DNA from: an uncultured Acidobacteriota bacterium
GTDB lineage: Bacteria; Acidobacteriota; Terriglobia; Bryobacterales; Bryobacteraceae
Length of the DNA stretch: 64,000 nucleotides
Assembly (NCBI GenBank): GCA_902826605.1
Contig: CADEFM010000008.1
Location: 185,901 to 249,900 of the forward strand
Reading direction: 5' to 3'
Part shown: in pieces, positions 1 through 9,103 of the stretch
How positions within the stretch are numbered: position 1 is the first letter of the stretch
Layout: each line of letters begins with the position of its first letter
The notes under the pieces: generated by a model
Databases searched by the model: none
What the model saw: only the letters and a program-made list of their open reading frames with translations
What the model was told of the DNA's origin: nothing
Program-made: the position numbers and the translations under genes

Positions 1-1111
1 CCTGCTAGTGGATCCCGAATTCCTGCTGCGTGTTCAACGCGACCCGCCGGGCACGATGCCGGGACAGGTCTACCGGCTCAGCGGACTGGAACTGGCTTCG
101 CGGCTGTCGTTCTTCCTGTGGGGCAGCATCCCCGATGAGCCGCTGTTGGACTTGGCCGAAAACGGCAAGCTTTCCGATCCAAAGATTTTGGCTCAGCAGG
201 TAAAGCGCATGCTGGCGGACCAGCGGTCCACGCGAGCGCTGGTGGGCGATTTCGCCGCGCAATGGCTGAATTTGAGGCGCGTGCCGGAAGTGGTCGTGGA
301 CCCGCGCTATTATCCGAACTTCGATGAAACATTGCTCGAAGCGTTCCAACAGGAAACCGAAATGTTCATCGCCAGCACGCTCCGCGAAGACCGCGGAATC
401 ATGACGCTGGTCAGCGCCGATTACACATTCGTCAATGAACGTCTGGCACGGCATTACGGCATCCCGGACATTTACGGCAGCCGCTTCCGCCGCGTCACGC
501 TACCCAATACCGAACAGCGCGGCGGGTTGCTGTCGCAGGGAGCGCTGCTCGCCGCGACCTCCTACCCGGATCGGACCTCTCCGGTGTTGCGCGGGAAATG
601 GCTGCTCGATAACATTTTCGGAATTCCTCCCCCGCCTCCCCCTCCAGGCGTCAACACCACACTCGCCGAAGCCAAGCGCGGCGCGCGGCCCGCCAGTATC
701 CGGGAACGATTGGAGCAGCATCGCGATAATGCGGTGTGCGCCACCTGCCATGGAGTGATTGATCCGGTGGGCTTCGCGCTCGAAAACTTCGACGTGCTGG
801 GTGGATGGCGGGTCAAGGATGAGGGAGGCAATCCGGTAGACACCAGAGGCGCGTGGCCCAGTGGCCGTAAAATCGATGGCTTTGCCGGCCTGCGCGGAAT
901 GCTGCTGGACAATCCCGAAGCCTTCGCCGGCACCTTGACGGAAAAATTGATGTCTTACAGCCTTGGACGAAGGCTGGAATATTATGACCGGCCCGCGGTT
1001 CGCAAGATCGTCCGCGACGCGGCCGGAAATGACTATAAGTGGTCCGCGCTGATTTTGGGAATCGTGCAGAGTCCTGCGTTTCAGATGCGGGCCGCGCGGG
1101 TGTCGAATTAA
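1..1111 (+). CDS. DUF1592/DUF1588/DUF1585 c-type heme protein (C-terminal part)
   Basis: The reading frame is open from the first bases of the window, so the N-terminus lies upstream and only about 369 residues are visible. Three blocks known from planctomycete and acidobacterial exported cytochrome-like proteins occur in order: DUF1592 (around YRLSGLELASRLSFFLWGS), DUF1588 (from RGGLLSQGALLAATSYPDRT through the heme motif CATCH near base 735), and DUF1585 at the C-terminus. CATCH is a CxxCH covalent heme site, so a periplasmic redox role is likely, but the substrate is unknown. A DUF1552 gene follows 70 bases downstream, and these families are habitually paired. Family assignment is firm; function is inferred. 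Confidence 0.88.
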   Translation, partial: LLVDPEFLLRVQRDPPGTMPGQVYRLSGLELASRLSFFLWGSIPDEPLLDLAENGKLSDPKILAQQVKRMLADQRSTRALVGDFAAQWLNLRRVPEVVVDPRYYPNFDETLLEAFQQETEMFIASTLREDRGIMTLVSADYTFVNERLARHYGIPDIYGSRFRRVTLPNTEQRGGLLSQGALLAATSYPDRTSPVLRGKWLLDNIFGIPPPPPPPGVNTTLAEAKRGARPASIRERLEQHRDNAVCATCHGVIDPVGFALENFDVLGGWRVKDEGGNPVDTRGAWPSGRKIDGFAGLRGMLLDNPEAFAGTLTEKLMSYSLGRRLEYYDRPAVRKIVRDAAGNDYKWSALILGIVQSPAFQMRAARVSN

Positions 1112-1181
1112 GGAGCGTGCCCGGGTGCGCCCGGGCACCAGTTCGTATAACATTGGGGTCGGCAAGTAAGGAGAACAAGTC

Positions 1182-2504
1182 ATGACTAGGAAATCGCTTC
1201 CGCGGCGTACCGTTCTCCGCAGCATGGGCGTTACGCTAGCATTGCCATTCCTTGACTCCATGTTCCCGGCGATGGCGCAGCGAGGGCCCAAGTCGGTTCA
1301 TCGCTTCCAAGCCGTGTACGTCCCCAACGGGATGGCGATGGAATATTGGTCCCCTACCCGCGAAGGCAGCGATTTCGAGCTCACGCCCATCCTGCAGCCG
1401 CTGGCGCCGTTCCGCAATCAGATGCTGGTGCTTTCCGGCATACGCAGCAGCTGGAATTACATCCATGCCGGTGCGTCTGGCTCATTCCTCACCGGCACCA
1501 CGCGCGGCGGAAAAACCGAAGTGGAAATTTTGGCGGATGTATCAATGGACCAGTTGCTTGCCCGCCGATTCGGCAAGGAAACGCAACTTGGGTCGCTCGA
1601 ACTTTCCATGGACGCACCCAATAACGCGGGAGCATGCACCGGCAATTTGAGCTGCGCCTACACGCATACCATCTCCTGGCGCAGCCCCACGCAACCGTTG
1701 CCTATGGAACATAACCCGCGCGCGGTTTTCGAGAAACTGTTCGGTGATAGCGGCAGCACCGATCGCGCGGCACGTGAAGCGCGCCTGCGCCAGCACAGAA
1801 GCATTTTAGACTCCGTCACCGGCAAGCTGGCTGATTTGAAAAGAGACGTCGGCGCGCAGGATCAGTTGAAGGTGGACGAATATACCGACGCGGTGCGCGA
1901 TGTAGAGCGCCGCATTCAGCGTTCCGAGGAACAAAGCAACATTCAACTGCCATTGATGGAACAACCGCAGGGCGCGCCCGCCGCGTTCGAGGATTACGTC
2001 GGCCTGATGTTCGACCTTCAAGTGCTGGCGCTGCGCAGCGATCTCACGCGCGTGATCACTTTTATGATCGGCAAAGAGCAGAGTCCGCGCGCCTACCCGC
2101 AGGTGGAGGTGCCCGAAGCGCACCACCCGCTGTCGCATCACAATGAGCAGCCGCAGATTATCGAGAAGCTATCCCGCATTAATCGCTACCACACCACCAT
2201 GCTCTCGAAGTACTTGGAGAAACTGCGGGCGACTCCTGATGGCGATGGAACCCTGTTTGACCACACGACGCTCATGTACGGCGCGGGCATTTCCAACAGC
2301 GACAAGCACTCGGGCCAAAACCTACCGCTGCTGTTGCTCGGCGGAGGCGCAGGGAAGTTGAAGGGCGGCCGTCATCTGAAGTATAGGGACAAGCCGTCCA
2401 TTGCAAATCTGCTAGTCACATTGATGGACAAGCTGGATGTGCCCGTGGATCATGTGGGTGGCAGCACGGGTAAGCTTCCCATCGACACCCTCGCGGGAGT
2501 GTAA
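1182..2504 (+). CDS. DUF1552 protein, Tat-exported
   Basis: This 440-residue protein starts at an ATG preceded by a good ribosome site (AAGGAG, 1169-1174). Its N-terminus carries a twin-arginine signal (LPRRTVLRSMG, then a hydrophobic stretch ending near PAMAQ), which suggests folded export through Tat. The rest matches the DUF1552 family, with recognisable segments such as LVLSGIRSSWNYIHAGASG and the C-terminal GAGISNSDKHSGQNLPLLL. DUF1552 genes usually sit next to DUF1592/1588/1585 genes, as here. The biochemical role is not established; a periplasmic enzyme or chaperone working with the heme protein is an inference. Confidence 0.88.
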   Translation: MTRKSLPRRTVLRSMGVTLALPFLDSMFPAMAQRGPKSVHRFQAVYVPNGMAMEYWSPTREGSDFELTPILQPLAPFRNQMLVLSGIRSSWNYIHAGASGSFLTGTTRGGKTEVEILADVSMDQLLARRFGKETQLGSLELSMDAPNNAGACTGNLSCAYTHTISWRSPTQPLPMEHNPRAVFEKLFGDSGSTDRAAREARLRQHRSILDSVTGKLADLKRDVGAQDQLKVDEYTDAVRDVERRIQRSEEQSNIQLPLMEQPQGAPAAFEDYVGLMFDLQVLALRSDLTRVITFMIGKEQSPRAYPQVEVPEAHHPLSHHNEQPQIIEKLSRINRYHTTMLSKYLEKLRATPDGDGTLFDHTTLMYGAGISNSDKHSGQNLPLLLLGGGAGKLKGGRHLKYRDKPSIANLLVTLMDKLDVPVDHVGGSTGKLPIDTLAGV

Positions 2505-2506
2505 AC

Positions 2507-3922
2507 GTGCACCCACATGGCCTGCTGATTTTGGCGATGGCTGCCGCGCTGGGAGTGGGCGCGGCCGCCGAGTTGTCGCCCATCATTGCCGCAACCAAAA
2601 ATTCAGATCGAACGGCGCTTCGCGCACTATTAAGGCCGGGCGCGAGGCCGTCGCCTTCCGTCAATGCGACACAAGGCGATGGCGCAACCGCCCTCCATTG
2701 GGCCAGCTATCATGACGATCCGGAAGCGGCCGAGCTGTTGCTTCGTGCTGGCGCGAATGTGAACTTGGCGGACGATCTGGGCGTCACTCCGTTGTGGAAT
2801 GCCTGCCAGAACGCGAGTGTAACCATGGTGCGCAAACTGCTCGATGCTGGGGCAAATCCCAACGCCGCGATCCTTTCGGGCGAAACGATGCTGATGACCG
2901 CTGCCCGCACAGGTAGTCCTGCCGTTGTTGAGCAGTTGCTGGCCAAAGGAACAAATGTCAACGCAAGCGCCGTGCGCGGCCAGACCGCGCTGATGTGGGC
3001 CGTCGCGCAGCACCATCCCGCTGTGGTCGAGGTGCTATTGAAACACGGCGCAAATGTGCACGCTCGTTCCGATACATGGAGCCAGTTGTGGCAGACCGAT
3101 CCGGAACAAGACGTACATCCGGATTATCAGGTCACCATCCAGCTGGGTGGGAATACTGCACTGCTTTTTGCCGCGCGCGAGGGCGAACTGGAATCCGCCA
3201 AACTCCTTGTTGCTGCCGGAGCGAATGTGAACGACGCCGCTCCCTATGGCGTAACGGCGACTATTTTGGCCGCGCACAGCGGCAACGCGGATCTTGTCAA
3301 ATTTCTGCTCGATAAGGACGCCAACGCCAATGCGGATGGCCCGGGATATACTGCGCTGCACGCGGCCATCTTGCGCGGCCATGAGGATGTCTCACGCGTA
3401 TTGCTCGCATACGGTGCGAATCCTAATGCGCAATTGCGCGCTTCCACGCCAGTGCGGCGCGCTTCCGAGGATTTCTATTTTCATCCGGCCTTTGTGGGCG
3501 CTACTCCATTTTGGCTGGCAGCACGTTTCGGTCAGCCCGCGGTCATGCGCATGCTGGCCGAACGTGGTGCGGACGCCAAGTTCGTTCACCGCCTGGAGCA
3601 TTGGGGTCCACGTTCCAAAACGTCCGATTATGTTCGCGAAAAGTCGGGTGACCTCACAGCGTTGATGGCAGCCGTGGGCATGGGGCGCGGCTCCGGATAC
3701 AAGCAGCCCGAACCGGCTAAACGCGAGGCGTTCGCCCTCGAAGGTGTCAAAATCGCCGCCGAACTTGGCGTCGATATAAATGCCATTGATGCGGAAGGAC
3801 GCACTGCGCTTGAGACGGCCACCGGGCGTGGATACAAATCCGTTGTGGAATTTCTAACGAGTAAAGGCGCAAAGTTGGACCGTCCCGCACGGGCCCTTCC
3901 TCGTGAACCGGTCTCGAACTAA
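2507..3922 (+). CDS. secreted ankyrin-repeat protein
   Basis: This 471-residue protein starts with GTG only two bases after the DUF1552 stop, so the genes are probably co-transcribed and translationally coupled. An N-terminal hydrophobic segment (LLILAMAAALGVGAAAE) looks like a signal peptide. The remainder consists of ankyrin repeats of about 33 residues with repeated units such as GATALHWASYHDDPEAAELL, GETMLMTAARTGSPAVVEQLL and GRTALETATGRGYKSVVEFL. Two longer inserts, near residues 185-205 and 310-330, break the periodicity. Ankyrin repeats bind proteins, so a periplasmic scaffold for the two upstream products is plausible but unproven. Confidence 0.87.
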   Translation: MHPHGLLILAMAAALGVGAAAELSPIIAATKNSDRTALRALLRPGARPSPSVNATQGDGATALHWASYHDDPEAAELLLRAGANVNLADDLGVTPLWNACQNASVTMVRKLLDAGANPNAAILSGETMLMTAARTGSPAVVEQLLAKGTNVNASAVRGQTALMWAVAQHHPAVVEVLLKHGANVHARSDTWSQLWQTDPEQDVHPDYQVTIQLGGNTALLFAAREGELESAKLLVAAGANVNDAAPYGVTATILAAHSGNADLVKFLLDKDANANADGPGYTALHAAILRGHEDVSRVLLAYGANPNAQLRASTPVRRASEDFYFHPAFVGATPFWLAARFGQPAVMRMLAERGADAKFVHRLEHWGPRSKTSDYVREKSGDLTALMAAVGMGRGSGYKQPEPAKREAFALEGVKIAAELGVDINAIDAEGRTALETATGRGYKSVVEFLTSKGAKLDRPARALPREPVSN

Positions 3923-3948
3923 CCCTTCGGAGCGCTCAACCCGCCACA

Positions 3949-5247
3949 ATGGAGAGGATGAGCCAAACTCATGTGCCTCGCGTAGTTATCGTGGGCGGGG
4001 GATTCGGCGGACTCAACGCCGCACGATCTCTTAGCCGTCTCCCCGTTGAAATTACTCTAATCGACAAGCGGAATTTCCATCTTTTCCAACCCCTCCTTTA
4101 TCAAGTCGCAACCGGCGGTCTTTCTCCCGCCGACATCGCCGCGCCATTGCGTGACGCCCTGCGAGACGACAAGAATGTCACGGTGTTGCTGGATGAAGTG
4201 ATTTCCATCGATCCACTTAATCAGTGTGTTGCAGCGAAGTCGGGACGGCTTCATTACGACTTTCTGATTGTCGCCACTGGCGCGGTGAACCACTATTTCG
4301 ACAATGACACGTGGTCGGCGAACGCCCCTGCGTTGAAAACCATCGAGGACGCCACCGATATTCGCCGGCGCATCCTGCAGGCATTTGAGAATGCAGAGCG
4401 TGAAACCGATCCGGAGTTACGCAGGGAATGGTTGCGCTTCGTAATCGTGGGTGCGGGACCTACCGGAGTAGAACTCGCGGGCGCAATTGGCGAGATCGCC
4501 ACTGACACTCTGCGCCGCAGTTTCCGCCGAATTCGCCCCGGCGGTTCCGAAATATTCCTAGTCGAAGGCGGACCCAGAGTGCTGCCTACCTTCCCGTCCG
4601 ACCTTTCGACAAAGGCCGAGCGGTCGCTCATCCGGCTGGGAGTGCGCACCATCACGGGAGTCATCGTGACGCGGATCGAAGATGGCAGCGTGACCATGAA
4701 GGATTCTCAGGGAGCCGAGCGCCAGATTGACGCTCGTACGGTGATTTGGGCCGCAGGCGTTCGCGCCTCACCGCTGGGCCGACCGTTGGCCGAGGCTTTG
4801 GGTGCTGAAATCGACAACAGCGGACGGGTCCATGTTTCCTCCGATCTGAGCATTCCGAATCATCCGGAGATCTTTGTGATCGGCGATCTTGCGTGGTGCG
4901 ACCAAGCTGGCCAGCGTTTGCCCGGAACATGTCCCGTTGCCATGCAGCAAGGCTGGTACACCGCGGATGTTATTGGGGCGCGTCTCACCGGCAAGGCCAC
5001 ACCTCCTTTCCGCTACAACGACAAAGGCACCATGGCGACGATCGGCCGTAATAAGGCCGTAGTCGATCTGGGATGGATTCGCTTCGGCGGTACTTTCGCA
5101 TGGCTCACCTGGCTGTTCATTCATTTGCTCTACTTGGTGAGTTACCGAAGCCGAATTCTGGTGGCCATTCAGTGGGCCTTTCAATATTTTTCATTCAACC
5201 GGAGCGCCCGTATTATTACGGAACAACCTGGCGCCCCGGAGCGATAA
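3949..5247 (+). CDS. ndh: type II NADH:quinone oxidoreductase
   Basis: This 432-residue flavoprotein matches single-subunit NADH dehydrogenases that pass electrons from NADH to membrane quinone without pumping protons. The FAD-binding dinucleotide fold opens at VVIVGGGFGGLNAARSL (residues 11-27), the NADH fold at FVIVGAGPTGVELAG (about 163-177), and the conserved FVIGD motif binds FAD near residue 305. A hydrophobic C-terminal stretch (about 383-413) should anchor it to the inner membrane. Two starts are possible: ATG 3949, used here, and ATG 3958, which sits directly against GGAGAGG. No operon partner is obvious. Confidence 0.92.
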   Translation: MERMSQTHVPRVVIVGGGFGGLNAARSLSRLPVEITLIDKRNFHLFQPLLYQVATGGLSPADIAAPLRDALRDDKNVTVLLDEVISIDPLNQCVAAKSGRLHYDFLIVATGAVNHYFDNDTWSANAPALKTIEDATDIRRRILQAFENAERETDPELRREWLRFVIVGAGPTGVELAGAIGEIATDTLRRSFRRIRPGGSEIFLVEGGPRVLPTFPSDLSTKAERSLIRLGVRTITGVIVTRIEDGSVTMKDSQGAERQIDARTVIWAAGVRASPLGRPLAEALGAEIDNSGRVHVSSDLSIPNHPEIFVIGDLAWCDQAGQRLPGTCPVAMQQGWYTADVIGARLTGKATPPFRYNDKGTMATIGRNKAVVDLGWIRFGGTFAWLTWLFIHLLYLVSYRSRILVAIQWAFQYFSFNRSARIITEQPGAPER

Positions 5248-5250
5248 CGG

Positions 5251-5285
5251 GCAGAGGAGGCAGCGGGTGTCTCCCCTGCTCTGCG
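5251..5285. terminator. possible hairpin between convergent genes
   Basis: GCAGAG at 5251-5256 can pair with the later CTCTGC, and an inner GCAG/GGG arm can pair with CCC/CTGC around 5260-5278. The element lies between the ends of the convergent ndh gene and the small secreted-protein gene, where a shared terminator is expected. No run of T follows, so it is at best a weak intrinsic terminator. Confidence 0.3.
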
Positions 5286-5294
5286 TCTTCGATG

Positions 5295-5684
5295 TTACTT
5301 GCTAGGGCTCAATGCCAGTACAGCTCCTTTCCTTGGACTCACGACCGAACCAATGCTCAGCTCGTAATTTCCCATCGAAGTCGCAACACTGATGAGGTCC
5401 GCGCGCAGACCGGAGGTGAACGTCAGCGGCAGTGCAGGCTTGAGGGGCGTGTCTACCGGGCGGGCGAATACCATCGTGGCACGTTTCGTTTCTTCGTTTT
5501 CAAAATGGAGAACATACGGAATGTCGGACATGGGCCTAATCGCATAGACTCCAGGGGGCATAGCGGTGCCATTCACGAAGAAACCAAAGGGTATCTTCGC
5601 GTGCAGAGTCTCGGCGGACGCTGCGCTAACGGCCCCGAACAAAGACGCAACTAATAGAGTGGTTTTCAAGAGATTCGTTTTCAT
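5295..5684 (-). CDS. small secreted protein, unknown function
   Basis: This 129-residue protein uses the ATG at 5684, preceded by AAAGGATC at Shine-Dalgarno distance; an upstream in-frame ATG at 5708 has less support. The N-terminus (MKTNLLKTTLLVASLFGAVS) is a classic Sec signal with cleavage likely after ASA. The mature part is short and beta-rich by eye, with no cysteines. Comparable small exported proteins of unknown role are common in Acidobacteriota. It is divergent from the sialidase-like gene and convergent with ndh. No function can be assigned. Confidence 0.72.
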   Translation of the reverse strand: MKTNLLKTTLLVASLFGAVSAASAETLHAKIPFGFFVNGTAMPPGVYAIRPMSDIPYVLHFENEETKRATMVFARPVDTPLKPALPLTFTSGLRADLISVATSMGNYELSIGSVVSPRKGAVLALSPSK

Positions 5685-5815
5685 TGGAATGATCCTTTCA
5701 ATGCCCAAACGGGCAGTGTTGTAGTAAATCAGCGCACGCGGAATAGCGTGCGGAAAGGAATCTTCGGCAGGGAATGATTCAGGGGGAGACAGCCGGGGCG
5801 GGGGCTACTTGCTGC

Positions 5816-5833
5816 GAGCAACACTAGTTGCTC
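5816..5833. promoter_or_regulatory. perfect 7-bp palindrome between divergent genes
   Basis: GAGCAAC (5816-5822) and GTTGCTC (5827-5833) form a perfect inverted repeat around ACTA. The palindrome lies between the minus-strand secreted-protein gene and the plus-strand sialidase-like gene, where an operator for a dimeric regulator could sit. No regulator gene is adjacent. It could equally be an RNA hairpin or chance. Confidence 0.3.
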
Positions 5834-5900
5834 TTACAATTTCAGTCTACCGGCTGCCTTGGTATTTTACAAGGGAAATAAGTCCCTAGTCCGAAGGAAG

Positions 5901-5906
5901 TATAAT
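5901..5906 (+). promoter_or_regulatory. possible -10 box
   Basis: A perfect TATAAT lies 80 bases before the preferred start (5987) of the sialidase-like gene. No good -35 hexamer is found 16-18 bases upstream, so the site may be extended by an activator or may be chance. Confidence 0.3.
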
Positions 5907-5986
5907 CAAAGGCGTCTAGGGCACTTATGAACCAGCATCTTGCCCACGAGCATCCAGCGCCTTCATACTCACCAATCAGGATCGAC

Positions 5987-7159
5987 ATGAGATATATTCT
6001 GTTTTGCATCACGTTGTGGATGACCGTGACGGTGCCGGTCTCAGGACAGACGCTCCGCGTGGAGCCACTCGCGAATCCGTCCGGCGTGGGCAGTCTCCAG
6101 GCGAACTGGTCCAAAAGCAGTACAGGCGCTCCACTGCTGAGCTGGACCGAGGAACAAAAGAACGGATCCTACACACTCCGGTATGCCGTTCGAGAAGGCG
6201 CTAAATGGTCCGCGCCTCGCACTATCGCAGCAAACAGGCGTTTCTTCCGTCACCCGGCGGAACTGCCGGGGATCGTCGCGCTCCGCAACGGGACGCTGCT
6301 GGCCCACTGGGTGGAGATGCCGGAAGAATCGTCGGAAAAAGAGTTCCTCTACGTTTCCGCATCGACCGACGGCATTCGCTGGAGCGCACCCGTACTTGCG
6401 CATAAGGACCGCAGCCCCGTCCAACACGGATTAGCTTCTATTGCTGCCACGGGCGACAACGAAGCTTCCCTTTTGTGGCTGGAGGCGTTGGAGGGAGAGG
6501 ACGGGCCCGTAACGATGAAGCGGTCGTTGGTGAACGCAGCGGGCCAAATCACCAAAGAGGAGAGCCTGGATACGGACGTGTGCGCATGTTGCCCGACTTC
6601 CGTTGTCAAGACCGCTCGCGGAGTGTTAGTGGCTTACCGCGATCACACTTCCGAAGACATACGCGACATTTCGACTCTCCGTTTTGAGAATGGACGTTGG
6701 ACGCCATCGAAAAATCTGAATCCCGATCGCTGGAAACTGAACGCTTGCCCGATTAACGCCGCGATTGCCGCCGCTACAGGCGATCAGGTAGCCGTCGCGT
6801 GGTATACAGGAGCGCAAGATAAGCCCCGTGTTCAAATCGCGTTCTCCAAGGACAGTGGCTCGACTTTTAGCAAACCCACCTTGGTCAGCACAGGCCATTC
6901 ATTCGGATTCACGTCAATGGCGCTCAATGAGGACGGTAGCGCGATGGTTTCATGGCTGGAACAGGGAGCCAATGATACGAGTATCTTATTTCGCCAAGTC
7001 AGCTCTCAGGGTGTCGCTGGCCCCGTATTGCAAATCGCGAAAGGCACCAAAGCAAGCTTGGGCTATCCGCGAATTTTGCAAGCTGGAAGCGAGACGTGGA
7101 TCGCATGGGGCGGGTCGAGGACCCCTTCGCCGATACAAACGGCGCGTGTGATTCGGTGA
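5987..7159 (+). CDS. exported sialidase-like beta-propeller protein
   Basis: The ATG at 5987 gives a 390-residue protein beginning with a signal peptide (MRYILFCITLWMTVTVPVSG); an in-frame ATG at 5927 would put 20 polar residues before it and is less likely. The body has repeated BNR/Asp-box-like units such as STDGIRWSAPV and SKDSGSTFSKPTL, which are hallmarks of the sialidase six-bladed propeller. A cysteine-rich CACCP segment sits near residue 196. Catalytic residues of true sialidases cannot be confirmed by eye, so the fold is better supported than sialic-acid hydrolysis. The next gene starts 56 bases downstream. Confidence 0.75.
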   Translation: MRYILFCITLWMTVTVPVSGQTLRVEPLANPSGVGSLQANWSKSSTGAPLLSWTEEQKNGSYTLRYAVREGAKWSAPRTIAANRRFFRHPAELPGIVALRNGTLLAHWVEMPEESSEKEFLYVSASTDGIRWSAPVLAHKDRSPVQHGLASIAATGDNEASLLWLEALEGEDGPVTMKRSLVNAAGQITKEESLDTDVCACCPTSVVKTARGVLVAYRDHTSEDIRDISTLRFENGRWTPSKNLNPDRWKLNACPINAAIAAATGDQVAVAWYTGAQDKPRVQIAFSKDSGSTFSKPTLVSTGHSFGFTSMALNEDGSAMVSWLEQGANDTSILFRQVSSQGVAGPVLQIAKGTKASLGYPRILQAGSETWIAWGGSRTPSPIQTARVIR

Positions 7160-7215
7160 ACCTTGCGCGTTTCTCAAGACTGCATGTTACGCTGGGGTCG
7201 GCCGCTCATCCGCCG

Positions 7216-8436
7216 ATGCTGACCCGCCTTTTTCTTGCGTTTTTACTGCTGGCGCCCTGCCGGGCGCAGCAACCTCCGGCGGCGGTCTTCGCGCAGTTGG
7301 ATCAGATGACGGCCACTCTTTCGCGTATCACCGGCTGGCCGGTACGCAAGAAAGTCCCGTCAGAGGTGCTCAGCAAGGACGGATTCAAACGCTATATCGA
7401 ATCCCACACTTCCGACAAGTCGGCCCAGAAAAACCTTCGCGCGGAAGAAATTGCGTTGAAGATGTTTGGTCTGGTGCCGCAGGATTACAATCTGGCACGC
7501 GAAACGATGGAATTGCTGGGCGAGCAGGCCGCCGCATTTTACGACTACAAAAAGAAGCGCCTGTTCCTGCTGGAATCGACCCGCGGCGGCGACGATCAGC
7601 GCATGGCGCTGGTGCATGAACTGGCACATGCGCTGGCCGATCAGCAACACCCGCTCGGCAAGTATCTGGAACAGGGATCTCCCGATAGCGACGAAGCCAC
7701 CGCGCGGGAAGCCGTGATGGAAGGCCAGGCCACGTGGCTGACGTGGGCGTATGAAATGCAACGCAACGGAGGCAAAGCCGAGCTTCCACCCGGATTGCTC
7801 GACCAAGTCACGCGCGACACAGATCCGGCTCCGGAATTTCCATTGCTTTCCGCTGCGCCGCTCTATATACGTCAGTCTCTGCTGTTTCCCTATAGTGCCG
7901 GAACGAAGTTCCAGGATGCCGTCTACCATCGTTCCGGTAAACAGGCGTTCGATGCAGTGTTCGGACGCAGTCCTCGCAGCACACAGCAGATCATGCACCC
8001 CGAAGAATACTTCAACGCGAAAACGCCCTCCAAGCCCGAGCCGCCTGCACTGGAACTTGTGATGGGGAAAGAATCGAAGCAGATGCGCGAGCTGATCGAG
8101 GGTGCAATCGGCGAATTCGACCATGACATTCTGCTGCGGCAATACGTGGGAGCGCCGGAATCCACGACCGCATCCGCGCACTGGAAAGGCGGATGGTTCC
8201 GGATCTATGAACACAAGAAGGATTCGTACCCGGTGTTGACCTACGCCTCGGAATGGGATTCCGAAGGTGCGGCGCGTATATACTTCGACCTCTACTTACA
8301 AGTACTGCAGCGGAAGTGGAAGGAGATGCGGATGATTTCACGGACGCCTCAGGAAGCCACGGGGTCGGGGGACTCTGGGCGGTTTATCCTGCGGGTTGCG
8401 GGGACGACGGTGTCTTCCATCGAGGGGCTGCGATAG
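7216..8436 (+). CDS. exported HExxH zinc metalloprotease-like protein
   Basis: The ATG at 7216 yields 406 residues beginning with a clear signal peptide (MLTRLFLAFLLLAPCRAQ); an earlier in-frame ATG at 7096 overlaps the previous gene and gives an implausible leader. The zinc motif HELAH occupies residues 134-138, and a glutamate about 27-31 residues later (in REAVMEG) could be the third ligand of a gluzincin. The domain resembles exported acidobacterial metalloproteases with no assigned substrate. The C-terminal half has no recognised domain. Confidence 0.75.
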   Translation: MLTRLFLAFLLLAPCRAQQPPAAVFAQLDQMTATLSRITGWPVRKKVPSEVLSKDGFKRYIESHTSDKSAQKNLRAEEIALKMFGLVPQDYNLARETMELLGEQAAAFYDYKKKRLFLLESTRGGDDQRMALVHELAHALADQQHPLGKYLEQGSPDSDEATAREAVMEGQATWLTWAYEMQRNGGKAELPPGLLDQVTRDTDPAPEFPLLSAAPLYIRQSLLFPYSAGTKFQDAVYHRSGKQAFDAVFGRSPRSTQQIMHPEEYFNAKTPSKPEPPALELVMGKESKQMRELIEGAIGEFDHDILLRQYVGAPESTTASAHWKGGWFRIYEHKKDSYPVLTYASEWDSEGAARIYFDLYLQVLQRKWKEMRMISRTPQEATGSGDSGRFILRVAGTTVSSIEGLR

Positions 8437-8528
8437 CGCGCTAGTGCCGGATCTGCGTCTCGCCCAGGTCGAGACCAGCCCCAAAAGCGGGTGATACAAT
8501 GACTGTGGCTGAGGTCCACTAAATCTTT

Positions 8529-9098
8529 ATGCGAATTCTTGCTTCCACTGCCGCTCTGCTCGCGATGACGGTCTCGGCGTTCGCCATGCCGCCGGTCCCG
8601 CGCAAGTCCGCTGAACTGACGGTTACAGACGCCGGCGGAAAGCCGATCTTGCTCTCCAGCTTGAAGGGTAAAGTCGTCATCGTTCCATTCATGTTCACTA
8701 CGTGCCCGCATTGCCAGACTGAAGCCAAGATGCTCACCAAACTGCAGCGGGAAATGGGCCCAGGAGTTGCCGTTCTGGGAGTGGCATTCAACGATGGCGT
8801 TAACGCGGCCAGCGTGACCCAATTTGTGCGTGAGTTCGGAGTGGGCTTTCCCGTAGGGTATGCGACGCGGGATACCGTTGTTGGCTGGCTGGGGCTTTCC
8901 GTAATGGACCGCTGGGTGGTGCCGCAAGTCGCCGTGATCGACAAAAAGGGTAACGTGGTGGCGCAAAGCCTGCCTACGGGATCGCCGGAACTTCAGGATG
9001 AAAATAATCTCCGCGCGATGATCGCGAAGCTGCTCAAGGACCCTGCCGCTACTACAAGCGCGGCTCCTGCGGCCAAGACCACCGCTAAGACGAATTAG
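8529..9098 (+). CDS. TlpA/ResA-like periplasmic thioredoxin
   Basis: This 189-residue protein has a signal peptide (MRILASTAALLAMTVSAFA) and a thioredoxin-fold domain of the AhpC/TSA-TlpA type. The redox motif CPHC is at residues 59-62 after the typical LKGKVVIVPFMFTT strand. The segment VVPQVAVIDKKGNVV supplies the cis-proline and following strand. The C-terminus is an Ala/Thr/Lys tail. A role in periplasmic disulfide reduction is inferred from the family; no cytochrome-maturation genes are nearby. SCO-type copper chaperones are an alternative, but their distal histidine is not evident. Confidence 0.82.
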   Translation: MRILASTAALLAMTVSAFAMPPVPRKSAELTVTDAGGKPILLSSLKGKVVIVPFMFTTCPHCQTEAKMLTKLQREMGPGVAVLGVAFNDGVNAASVTQFVREFGVGFPVGYATRDTVVGWLGLSVMDRWVVPQVAVIDKKGNVVAQSLPTGSPELQDENNLRAMIAKLLKDPAATTSAAPAAKTTAKTN

Positions 9099-9103
9099 GC
9101 GAC

